A DNA stretch of 64,000 nt, from NCBI GenBank assembly GCA_958296035.1, contig OY282431.1, positions 868,001 to 932,000 on the forward strand, given 5' to 3'. The notes under the pieces were generated by a model. It made no database searches, was not told the origin of the DNA, and saw nothing but the letters and a program-made list of their open reading frames with translations. Each line of letters starts with the position of its first letter. The stretch's first letter is position 1. Positions 8,301 to 16,043 of this stretch are shown piece after piece. The translations under genes and the position numbers were made by a program. The DNA comes from Paracoccaceae bacterium (lineage in GTDB: Bacteria; Pseudomonadota; Alphaproteobacteria; Rhodobacterales; Rhodobacteraceae).

Positions 8301-10763
8301 CTCTAATTCTTCCTTGTTTCTGCCGACGATCCTGGCAGGCACGAGAAGGCTATAACCATCTCGGTCCTCGACCGATATCAGAGGCTCTTGGCCTGCGATA
8401 GCGATCCCAGGCCAACTCCAGTGGTCGACCAGCCTGCGCCTCTGTGCAAAGGCAATTGTCAAGTCTGCATTCTTTGCGACCTCTGAATCGAGAACCCTAT
8501 CCACGAAACACGCTAGACTTCGGATCTTGGCCTTTCTCTCGACGAGGCGAAATGGATGCCATGCAGGGATTATGGCCATTCTTTGCGATCCATCTGCGTA
8601 AATGAGGCCAATCCGCGCAACCAGAGGCCAGATCTTGGTCTGTGCCTTGCCGGTCGTTGCATGAATTCGGCAGGCGCGACACAATCTCCCGAACAGCTCT
8701 GCCTGTTCGGTCACACTGTCACTTGCAAATGCATCTTGCGGCTTGTTCGCAATTGTTTGAATAGCCTCGCAATACTTGCTCTCAAATGCGTCGATCAGGT
8801 GCCGCAGCTCGTCAGCTGCGTGGTCGTCTAGACTTCCTCCATTCTTGAGATCAAGAATTGTCTGTCTCAATTCCTCGACAATATTGTCATTGCATCGCAC
8901 GTGCCTGGAAAAGGTTCTTCCGGTCTGCGACTGCAGAACATCACTGAACGTGTTTGTGTCTGCCAGTTTCAACGGCGCCACGCTGGTATCTTGTGCACCT
9001 GGTAACGACGCAAAGGTCTGCTTGCGAAATATGCCTCCACCCTCGGTGGCCGATGCTTCAGCAAGTTCACTGACATCTGCCTCGAATGCGAGGCCAATAG
9101 GTTGATCCTTGGACTTCAGCCCGGGTTGCCAAACAGCCTTGATCCGCGGAGCGTCAGAAGGAGGTTTGTAACCTAATGTACCCTTTTGGATGTCCGTCGC
9201 TTCGATCAGGAAGAGTACAAGATCTACCTTGCGCTTGTCTTTTGCGATTGAGGGCTTTTCTGCATTACCATTTAGGCAGGTGTCGATGTCCCACTTAACG
9301 CGGGCACCAAGTTGCCGGTGCAACAGTTGATACTCAAACGTGAATAATCTCTGAACACGCTTATCGAGATTTTTCCAGAAAATTGCCTTGGCGTGCTGAG
9401 ATGCTCGAACCAGAATGCACGGTTCACTCATTTCTACCAAGGCGTCCGACCCTTCCAACAACAGTGCTTCGACGCCTTGTTCAATTGTGGACAATAGATC
9501 TCGTCCAGAGACACTCTTGGGGTAAATGCGCTGCAGCCAAGGTTTGAATAGTCTCGCTTGGGGATGATTCAGTTTGTCCTGCCACTTGTCAAAAAATTCT
9601 CGTTCCTCTTCCTTCGGAGGATTTGAAGGATTGCGCGTCAGGTTTTCGAGCAATGTCCTGTCGGTATCGGAAACTTCATCCCCATAGTTTCCTTCAATGA
9701 ATTTGAGCGTTCTCTTGCCCATGCCTGTGCGTGTGGTTTTTCGAGAACCCGAAAATATTCTCTTGCCAAAACGTGTCCACGAAACGCGTTCACAGAATTC
9801 CTTTTGGCTTTGTCGCCAATCACCGAAGTTGAAGTTAGGCTCGTCATCAAGCAGTCTTTCCACCGCAGCAATAGCGGCCTCAGCTTCATCATTGGCAGCC
9901 TCATCCTCCACGCTTACTTCACGCCGTAAGGTCTCCAGATTTTCGCGTACCTTCGGGATGTTAACTGGGTCCTGACCGGGGGTCAGAAGCTTGGCGTAAA
10001 CGCTGACGTTGTACCATGCAGTATCGAACGCTTGCCTGAATCGGTGTGCTGGTTTGACATCTGTGGAATTTTGAAGCTTTGGGAGCTTTTCGATCCCATC
10101 AAGTGGAATCCCGAGTGCCGGTGCGGCCCTCTGCATGCGCGTATGCACAGGTCTCGAAAACCCTTGAGCCTTAATGGCACGGATGAAGTCTATCCACATC
10201 TCAAGATCAATGAAGACCTGTGAGTCGCGCAGACCATCGAGCAAACTGATCAAGTATTCCCTAGGTCTGCAGCTCTCGCCAAGCATGTCGACCCAGTCAG
10301 TTGTCCTTTCGATAACCGTTTGTTCGTCGATTCGGGAAAGTGGTCCCAATCCCGCTCCGATTTGCTCTCTTTCCTCATCGGAAGGTGCAAATACGATTAC
10401 GTCAGCGGCAGTACTATGCCGCCAATGTATGGCTGACTCGCTTGTCAGGAACCGCCAATCGACTATTAGATTTTCGGCCGCATCTTGGTTAATCCGCAGC
10501 AATAAACTACGATCTTCGATTGGCGTCGCAGGAAACTGCCTTGCTACGCCTTCCAGATGGAGGGCCTTAAGCCCTGCAAGCATGAATGTTACTCTTTCCT
10601 GCTGCGCGGCCGAACGAATTGCCTCATCAACAATATTCCAAACTACTTTGCCGGCATATTGGCCCTTGATATGACATTCATTGCACCGGTTCTTTCCGAC
10701 TCCTGTTGGAATGGACGCTGCGCAGAGGGCACAACTGCCGGTCGAGCCTTCAATGCTACTCAT
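5307..10763 (-). CDS. sspH: SspH/DptH-like FtsK-type ATPase of phosphorothioation-dependent restriction
   Basis: A very large protein of 1818 residues. It opens with a probable zinc site (C11, C14, C27, C30). The last 300 residues are an FtsK/HerA-type motor: Walker A GQTGSGKG with lysine near 1582, the strand ELVLVDPKMG, and a Walker B-like LFLVHDELG. The long middle has no motif I can name. This architecture and size match DptH/SspH, the largest component of the three-protein restriction modules that damage DNA lacking phosphorothioate. It is the last gene of the operon, its start overlapping the end of sspG by 8 bases, which indicates translational coupling. The ATP-driven movement on DNA is inferred from the motor family. 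Assignment to SspH rather than DptH rests on the neighbouring sspABCD genes. Confidence 0.85.
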   Translation of the reverse strand: MSSIEGSTGSCALCAASIPTGVGKNRCNECHIKGQYAGKVVWNIVDEAIRSAAQQERVTFMLAGLKALHLEGVARQFPATPIEDRSLLLRINQDAAENLIVDWRFLTSESAIHWRHSTAADVIVFAPSDEEREQIGAGLGPLSRIDEQTVIERTTDWVDMLGESCRPREYLISLLDGLRDSQVFIDLEMWIDFIRAIKAQGFSRPVHTRMQRAAPALGIPLDGIEKLPKLQNSTDVKPAHRFRQAFDTAWYNVSVYAKLLTPGQDPVNIPKVRENLETLRREVSVEDEAANDEAEAAIAAVERLLDDEPNFNFGDWRQSQKEFCERVSWTRFGKRIFSGSRKTTRTGMGKRTLKFIEGNYGDEVSDTDRTLLENLTRNPSNPPKEEEREFFDKWQDKLNHPQARLFKPWLQRIYPKSVSGRDLLSTIEQGVEALLLEGSDALVEMSEPCILVRASQHAKAIFWKNLDKRVQRLFTFEYQLLHRQLGARVKWDIDTCLNGNAEKPSIAKDKRKVDLVLFLIEATDIQKGTLGYKPPSDAPRIKAVWQPGLKSKDQPIGLAFEADVSELAEASATEGGGIFRKQTFASLPGAQDTSVAPLKLADTNTFSDVLQSQTGRTFSRHVRCNDNIVEELRQTILDLKNGGSLDDHAADELRHLIDAFESKYCEAIQTIANKPQDAFASDSVTEQAELFGRLCRACRIHATTGKAQTKIWPLVARIGLIYADGSQRMAIIPAWHPFRLVERKAKIRSLACFVDRVLDSEVAKNADLTIAFAQRRRLVDHWSWPGIAIAGQEPLISVEDRDGYSLLVPARIVGRNKEELEATSVSAAKWFMDSMDQYLEIHPHEKSNLSATIYNLESLTLPREIARLMAKRIHGDPALRCDLVISHQEPDRLQEIYRDQNLRLENENISETAKSFLSRLRVDVRPAQHAQNNGNGSIHDFDLIFLHDAINRKSRPVWIQEHDSAETQFESFDPESKATAKLRLAEADPIDTEIYLTQQFPPCAVAEYQNLLYAMCNEANLEVNKHGALVRRVNYSDSLVSDLINRAHDLAQWVISIDLVPIRHLLEEHDVRIIRDASLPNAERRVVISSKKIDNRLTRRLEQELDHSFKMDHGEASTIAGEVLNDGVQLSGLKVLSAARNENAAREIIGLCVVRIHLKSLLLKNLPAASQIIWLSLDDYRHWFTSGKGKIADMIGILVECLDPGFRVSFLVGEAKFISKVSLGQELSDAGNQVRDTVNHIRRVLIDNKDSISRVAWCRQLAELLIHHGKLTSHIRDQAIRNSFLKNMHTGDIDFRICGESTLCLHDEYEPSILSEHSSEARHLGHTIIPSPKIKAILQAVGKGADPPSVGLRALNWYHASTAPETEKLDPRNGNPLAEPKPVSPPGSSPAATPETQPEISKPSQGFIPATIATVLREIAKSDTGSVSDAEARAWADKTCVHTQRALSHFGMHANFMEPSYRLTHNGVFVTFKGHPTLTIDKVEKRRSEMLTTHGLDVVNVLPGRGIVELFIRREKRAPVPLASTWLGAKWPDRPVGEWTNFILGAREDADGLMYLNLGGQFGGFEEHGPHTLIAGQTGSGKGVLTQNLLLQLIAFNDPSNVELVLVDPKMGVDYGWMKRAPHLRKDIISDMESAKQEFENLVAEMDRRYKLLEEQEVPNFVEYNRRVSNRARLSRLFLVHDELGSWMAQEPDYNKVVLSSVANLGMKARAAGIHLVLITQRADAEAVPSRLRDNMGNKLCLRVQDWRGSQMVLNCAGAEKLLGKGHLACILANEASPPGKKYYLVQVPFAKTDELERLAKSAIDHWRTRRPNGPRPV

Positions 10764-12276
10764 GGTTACCTATGTAAGGATTGGTTACGAACGCACAGTC
10801 GTCAGATAATCGGTGAACCAGCGCAAGCCGAGCCATCCGTTCTTCAAGTTCCGCTAGATTGGCTTCGAATTGTTGGGCTCCGACGTGCGGACGGTCAAAC
10901 GCCTTTCGAGCCTCGCTGGGGCCGGCTACAATTCCGTATCGTACATAAAGCTTCTCCAGAAACTCCCGAAGTTCTGTTTTCTGATCCGCATTGGCCACCG
11001 TTAGAGCGATCAACGTCTTGTCGCTCATGCAAAACCACGTACCAATTCCTGGCCTTGCCTTAACCAGGCCTGCGTTCTTCGTGAGAGGGAGGAGAAACTT
11101 GTAGATATTGTTCTTGTCTCTCTTGATCGCCTGATCAATACCCTCCTGGAGTTGAGTTTCGGGTGGCGTGGTTGGGTGGTCCTCGGGTGAGACGCCAAAC
11201 AACACCTTTAGAGTCTTGGTAGGTGTGGTGTCTTTGGCGTGATCCTCAACAAATTTCTTGACGGCACGATTTGCCAATTTCCTGTGCCAATCAAAGTGCT
11301 CTTTGGAGCGGTCTCGAAGTTGTTTTTCGGACCCGTCCATAAAGTCCATCATAATTGGTACTGGCCGAGCCTTGCCTGACCCGACCGGAAAGACCTGGTC
11401 TCGGGCAATTTCTGCCAGGTACACAACCAGGTTCAGTGCAGTAATCCGGAACAATGGCTCAAACCTATGACTTTTCGGAAGCCGATTGAGTCTCAGAATG
11501 GCATTCCAGTCTTCGGCCAGTCGCAAATAAGCGTGATGGTCTTTGTGCGGCAGATATCCGATTTGAGTCCTTGACCAGTCGTCCTCATCCGGGTCACTCA
11601 ATGCGTTTGCCACTTGGTTCAATGGGTCATTCGACTGCCCGAAACTGTCTTCGATAAGACTGTTTAACGATTCTGAGAGCTTGGAACGATTGAGCATCAG
11701 ATAGACAAGTTCACCGGCCCGGCCAAAGAACCGACGATCGATCGACCATTTCCCTCTGCTTTCGCGCATGTCAGGCAAGATCATGTCAGGTCCGGTCACA
11801 GCAAGAAAACGCGACGTCCATCGTCGATTGTGGACGACATCGATTTCAGCTGACCGCAATAGTCGGACCGCTTGGCGAAGCGAAGAAATGGAGCATTCAA
11901 AGCTGCTGTCCAGGTAGGCGAAGTGATCTTGGCCACTTCCGCCCGGGTCAAACTGCCCGTTGACTGCAGATTTCCACTGGTCCCACTTTTGATCGTCGTG
12001 AATATTCCCATCATCGGCGATTTCATCGAGATTTCGGTCCTGAAAAAGAAGAAACCTCAGTTTGCGACGACGCCGTAACCTGTACTTGAAGCACTCATGT
12101 TTATCCTCCGTTGGAAGAAAGTTCCCAAGAGGCGTGCCGGCCATCACAGCGAGTGCCTCGAGAACAATCATGAATGGTTCTTGCTCAGTGATAAATCGAT
12201 GGCCGTAAAGGCGCTCCTGAACTTCCATATTGGTGCTGTCGAGGAGTCCATCGGGAGGAGGTAAACACATCACCAC
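10756..12276 (-). CDS. sspG: SspG/DptG-like restriction component
   Basis: A 506-residue protein without a signal peptide or obvious membrane segment. I see no standard nucleotide-binding motif. The length and its position between a P-loop protein and a giant FtsK-like ATPase match DptG/SspG, the middle subunit of the phosphorothioation-dependent restriction complex. Its start overlaps the sspF end by 7 bases and its end overlaps the sspH start by 8, so the three are probably made in fixed ratio. Name assigned mainly from gene order; the biochemical role cannot be read from the sequence. Confidence 0.75.
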   Translation of the reverse strand: MVMCLPPPDGLLDSTNMEVQERLYGHRFITEQEPFMIVLEALAVMAGTPLGNFLPTEDKHECFKYRLRRRRKLRFLLFQDRNLDEIADDGNIHDDQKWDQWKSAVNGQFDPGGSGQDHFAYLDSSFECSISSLRQAVRLLRSAEIDVVHNRRWTSRFLAVTGPDMILPDMRESRGKWSIDRRFFGRAGELVYLMLNRSKLSESLNSLIEDSFGQSNDPLNQVANALSDPDEDDWSRTQIGYLPHKDHHAYLRLAEDWNAILRLNRLPKSHRFEPLFRITALNLVVYLAEIARDQVFPVGSGKARPVPIMMDFMDGSEKQLRDRSKEHFDWHRKLANRAVKKFVEDHAKDTTPTKTLKVLFGVSPEDHPTTPPETQLQEGIDQAIKRDKNNIYKFLLPLTKNAGLVKARPGIGTWFCMSDKTLIALTVANADQKTELREFLEKLYVRYGIVAGPSEARKAFDRPHVGAQQFEANLAELEERMARLALVHRLSDDCAFVTNPYIGNHE

Positions 12277-14063
12277 TTCCCCGTCTGGCCCAGGATACCA
12301 ATCTCGTGGTCAACCAGGTTGCCAATGCTATCCAATGCGATTTGCCGTGGCACTGATGACGAAAGGAATTCCCTATCAATCGCAGCGGTGACCTGCAGTT
12401 GAAAGCGGGTGATGGCTTGAAGGCATTCAGACGAAAAGCTTGCCGGTAGTGCTCCCTCGGCGACCCGCAGGAGGCACTCGACAAGAGTGGGCCACAAATG
12501 GAGGTCAACATTGCGCTTCGGATTTCCTGAAGGCGTAATTCTGAGGATCGGAGGACTTCCGTCACTGGCAACGATCGGCATTGAAAAGAAGGAAAGTGTG
12601 TGGCGCCGGTCTCCTACCTCTGCAACAAGTAATGGCATGCCTTGGCCACGAAAGACACCAGAAGGCTCGGTTAGCCAGATTCGATCACAGGTCTTCGCCA
12701 GCTCGCCAGTCATCATCCGATTCAGCCCTCGCAGCAATTTGCGGCGGATGCGAGGCGGCAAGGGGATGTCTTCGTTTGCACACGAGTTGGCGAGCTTTAT
12801 GTAATCATCTCCATGCCTGAAAAGTGTCAGATTCCAGGGTGAGGTTTCTTGACGATTACCGGTGCTTGCCGGTTCAATTGAGAAGAACAATCGTCGACGC
12901 TGATCAACCACCTTACGCTCAAATGCTGAATCGTAGGTGCTCGTGTCGTTGAGGTACCTTTCCCAGTCCTCGCCAAGCAGTTCTGTGCCGTATTGCTCGC
13001 GATTCGGCAATTCCGAGCAGTCGTTCAGTATGCTGTGATCGAAATAGTTGTTGGTTTCGAATCCAATCCCAAACTCCTCAAGCACCGCAAAAACCCAGTA
13101 CTGGCGTCGCTGCCTGATCCGAAGATTGTTTCCGAACGCATTTGCGTAGGGATTGGTAAGTGCATAGGCCTTCTTGCTGGCCCGATTGCGAGCCTTTTTG
13201 CAGGTCAAGAGCTTGCCTGGGCTTTTTTCGTCACCCAGTAAGATGTTAACGACGAGCAAAATGAGCTGCCTGATTGACACATGACGACCATCAGCAGCTG
13301 CCATGCGGATCAGGTCCCTAAGGCGTGCGCGCATCGTTGCATCACCGCGTTCCTGCAAGATTCTCAGGTTACAGCGGATCGGACACGGATTCTCTACTGA
13401 AGTAAAAGCCGGGCAACCCTCACATTGCCGCCAGTCCGGGTGTTCGACAATGGCGTCGAGAATATCTTCCACTAGCTCATGATGGGATTGACGTGACATG
13501 TTGTGCAGACGATAGACTTCATCCCCACTGTCACTTTTTCCTTTGCGAAGACTCTCGGCTATTAGATCGCCAAGTCCTTCATCTCGGTCTTGGCGGTCTT
13601 TGAAGAACCTAAGCAAGTGTCCGTCATTGACACAAATGACGAACAGCTCATCGGTCCGACCAAGCAAGGAGTCGCGAATAGAGGCGAAAACACTGTCCTT
13701 GTCGGCTTTATTGAGTTCACTCAGGTCCTTGATAAAGGTCACCTTGCGGTGAGGCTGTGAAGGCAAGTCAAGCGTCAGGTACTTTTGGGTGTTGGTCCAC
13801 CCGACTGTTCCAATGTCCAATGCTTCAAGCAGTTTTCTCGCGGTGTATGTCTTGCCATCTCCCGCAGTGCCGGTGAGGATAACCGAGCGAGGGTGGTCCC
13901 CAAGCATGAGACCCTTCAAATTGCCAACGAGAGGTTGTTCAATATGAAGTGGCTCGCAGCCGGTTCTCTTTGCAGCTTCAACAACGAACTCGTCGTAGAG
14001 ATTGTTGGATGATGGTTGCGGTCCGTACGAGGCCAGAAAACTGACAAGTGGATTGTTCGTCAT
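12270..14063 (-). CDS. sspF: SspF/DptF-like P-loop ATPase of phosphorothioation-dependent restriction
   Basis: A 597-residue P-loop protein. Walker A is GTAGDGKT at residues 65-72. A cysteine cluster follows near residues 213-230 (CEGCPAF, then CPIRC), possibly binding zinc. DptF/SspF proteins have the same N-terminal P-loop and overall length and work with the G and H subunits against unmodified DNA. It begins 10 bases after sspD ends, so modification and restriction genes share one transcript with no room for a promoter between them. Domain evidence is seen; restriction of unmodified DNA is known for the family and inferred here. Confidence 0.85.
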   Translation of the reverse strand: MTNNPLVSFLASYGPQPSSNNLYDEFVVEAAKRTGCEPLHIEQPLVGNLKGLMLGDHPRSVILTGTAGDGKTYTARKLLEALDIGTVGWTNTQKYLTLDLPSQPHRKVTFIKDLSELNKADKDSVFASIRDSLLGRTDELFVICVNDGHLLRFFKDRQDRDEGLGDLIAESLRKGKSDSGDEVYRLHNMSRQSHHELVEDILDAIVEHPDWRQCEGCPAFTSVENPCPIRCNLRILQERGDATMRARLRDLIRMAAADGRHVSIRQLILLVVNILLGDEKSPGKLLTCKKARNRASKKAYALTNPYANAFGNNLRIRQRRQYWVFAVLEEFGIGFETNNYFDHSILNDCSELPNREQYGTELLGEDWERYLNDTSTYDSAFERKVVDQRRRLFFSIEPASTGNRQETSPWNLTLFRHGDDYIKLANSCANEDIPLPPRIRRKLLRGLNRMMTGELAKTCDRIWLTEPSGVFRGQGMPLLVAEVGDRRHTLSFFSMPIVASDGSPPILRITPSGNPKRNVDLHLWPTLVECLLRVAEGALPASFSSECLQAITRFQLQVTAAIDREFLSSSVPRQIALDSIGNLVDHEIGILGQTGKW

Positions 14064-14073
14064 GGCGCAGCTC

Positions 14074-14946
14074 TCACAGGTGGCAGATGGCGCAACCCTG
14101 CGCTGGTTGGTCCGGCCGCCTTTCGTAACGTTCCGTTATTCGTTCCAGTTCCTCAAGAGACCTGGTTTGCGACCAGGTGAAACGTCGACCGTCAGGCTTT
14201 GGTTTTTCGTAGTCCTTTGCGGCTTCAAAGAGTTCGGGATGGCGTTCCTTAAGTCGCTGCCATTCACCAACCTGTTGAAAGAAACAGAAGTAGCAGCCAG
14301 AGCGTGACCGCCAATCGTAGTAAGATGGCAAGCCCAATCCGCTTTCCATCAACAGATCGCGCACATCATCCAGCCTAAATCCCATATCCTTCAGCGGATA
14401 TACCGGGATGATGTTTTGCCTATTCGAGATTGCGACCGTTTTAGATTGCGAATTGTCTGACTTGTTGTTGGATTCTGGCCGAGAAGTTCCCAGAAACCCC
14501 TGTCTGTCCTCGTCGGCGCGAATTCCAATGTAGGAAAAGGAGAGGTCTTCACCCACAAAGTGCTCGAACGGTTTGATCTTGAGCATGCGGGTGCACCACC
14601 TCGCCTGCGGGTTCGGCAGGAATCCGGAATAGACTTCATTCAGGAGCACATCGAAAGGAGATCGTCGACCACCTTTGGATCGTACCCGGAGCTCCGGAAG
14701 GTCAAGCGCGGAAAGCCGCGTAATCTCAACTCCGAAGATCGATTCAAACCGCTTCAGGTATCTGTAGGTTTCAGGCAATTCAGCACCGGTGTCGGTAAAT
14801 ACGAACTCAAGAGGAAGATCCCGGTGAGTTTCAATCATGAAGACTGCTAGCGCTGTAGAGTCCTTTCCTCCACTCATTGGGACAATGTGCCGTCTCGAAC
14901 CGTCCTTTACGGCATCTTGAAGATGCGTTGTCTTTACCGCTGTCAC
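14074..14946 (-). CDS. sspD: SspD sulfurtransferase, ATP-pyrophosphatase/PAPS reductase-like
   Basis: A 290-residue protein of the adenine nucleotide alpha-hydrolase superfamily. The PP-loop SGGKDS is at residues 25-30, followed by FTDTGAELPET, as in PAPS reductase and DndC. Cysteines at 118, 218, 221, 285 and 288 are well placed for an iron-sulfur cluster. In phosphorothioation systems this enzyme activates the DNA phosphate with ATP and passes sulfur from the cysteine desulfurase. It is much shorter than typical DndC, and together with DUF4007 SspB this points to the single-stranded Ssp type. Its GTG start overlaps the TGA of the sspC 3' segment as GTGA, so translation depends on ribosomes finishing the full-length sspC frame. 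Confidence 0.88.
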   Translation of the reverse strand: MTAVKTTHLQDAVKDGSRRHIVPMSGGKDSTALAVFMIETHRDLPLEFVFTDTGAELPETYRYLKRFESIFGVEITRLSALDLPELRVRSKGGRRSPFDVLLNEVYSGFLPNPQARWCTRMLKIKPFEHFVGEDLSFSYIGIRADEDRQGFLGTSRPESNNKSDNSQSKTVAISNRQNIIPVYPLKDMGFRLDDVRDLLMESGLGLPSYYDWRSRSGCYFCFFQQVGEWQRLKERHPELFEAAKDYEKPKPDGRRFTWSQTRSLEELERITERYERRPDQPAQGCAICHL

Positions 14947-16043
14947 TTGTGAACCTCTTCCAGATATTGTGTAAGTGTTTCATGGCCAATCTTGCGGCTA
15001 AATCTGTCAAGCGTGCGCGCAAGATAGTTCTTCAGGAACCGCTCGGCTTCCGGCGAGGAATCAGCTTGATCGAACGCCTTGACTTCGAGACGATGGACAG
15101 CAGCCTCAAGGCGCTCTCGAAAGCTTGCCGAGTTCCGGACGCTCCACTCGTCGAAATCAATCCCCAGCAGTATTCCGCTCAACGCTGCCAGGAAGCCGCG
15201 CTCGCCCTGCGGAAACGATGCTGCCCGCTTTGACTGCGACAGAATGCCTTGAGCTTCCTGGTCCAGCCCGGTGAGTTCATGACTATTCAAGGGGAGTGTT
15301 TCTGCCCAGGCAGTGGCGGCCTGCATCAGGGGAAGTGGCGGCCCCGACATTCGGGAGTTAAAGACATGGGCAGCGTGGGCCGTCGCGGCGTTCACATATG
15401 TTTCGGTAACCAACGAGAACTGCTCTATGGCCATGGCGAAAAAATGGACGGACTGATCGGTCAGTACGGCGCCATCCAGTAGTCGCGGGAGATCACGAAC
15501 CAGAAAGTCGAACGGGTCGAATGAGCCTTGGCGAAGGAATGGCTGAAGCAGATCGGCTTCTTTACCCAAACCCGAAGTCTTCAGGGCAGAAGGTGGAAGT
15601 TCGTTCCGCCAAGCAAGAATTGCATCATACAGTCCCCGTATCAGATCGGGTTCAACGGGATCCAAATTGCCGGCGACAAGACAAATCATTTTCTCCAGAT
15701 TTCGGCACTGTACGCTGGATAACGGAAACGTCTCAAGTTCAAATTCAACCGGATTTTCGCACAGCCGGTCGATAAGTGACGGCGTAATGTCGTCCACGTA
15801 TTCGCGACCGGAAGCAACGATCTCCCGAATGGCAATTCCCCGTCCAAATGCTTGCAGACCGGCTGCAATAAGAAGCGGAATGAGACCCTGGCGGATGCCT
15901 AATGGTGGCGCGGTAAGCCTGTCGACAAGTTGATCAAAGCGTGTACGTGATTGACACGGTGGAGAAAGGAATCGTTCAATGTGCTCCCAGGCCGAGCGGG
16001 TGCCGGGATCTGAAACCGCGTCCGGATGTACCCACTGGCCCAT
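14943..16043 (-). CDS. sspC: SspC, C-terminal segment separated by a poly-C frameshift
   Basis: A 366-residue open frame which I read as the rest of SspC, not an independent gene. Upstream in this frame only a short run across the poly-C tract is open before a TGA at 16065-16067, while the long sspC frame runs into the tract and then degenerates. The first ATG (16,043) has no visible ribosome binding site and sits directly after the tract. The text is conserved-looking: LTAPPLGIRQGLIPLLIAAG resembles the C-terminal parts of large ATPases in modification and restriction loci. A run of 14 or 11 C would join the two into about 1,060 residues. It ends at 14,943, overlapping sspD as GTGA. It could in principle be made as a separate polypeptide. 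Confidence 0.75.
   Translation of the reverse strand: MGQWVHPDAVSDPGTRSAWEHIERFLSPPCQSRTRFDQLVDRLTAPPLGIRQGLIPLLIAAGLQAFGRGIAIREIVASGREYVDDITPSLIDRLCENPVEFELETFPLSSVQCRNLEKMICLVAGNLDPVEPDLIRGLYDAILAWRNELPPSALKTSGLGKEADLLQPFLRQGSFDPFDFLVRDLPRLLDGAVLTDQSVHFFAMAIEQFSLVTETYVNAATAHAAHVFNSRMSGPPLPLMQAATAWAETLPLNSHELTGLDQEAQGILSQSKRAASFPQGERGFLAALSGILLGIDFDEWSVRNSASFRERLEAAVHRLEVKAFDQADSSPEAERFLKNYLARTLDRFSRKIGHETLTQYLEEVHK

Noticed and set aside
14943-16043. The 366-residue frame as a separate extra gene of the ssp operon
   Set aside because: It begins exactly at the poly-C tract with no ribosome site, and the sspC frame loses sense at the same place; a frameshifted SspC explains both.
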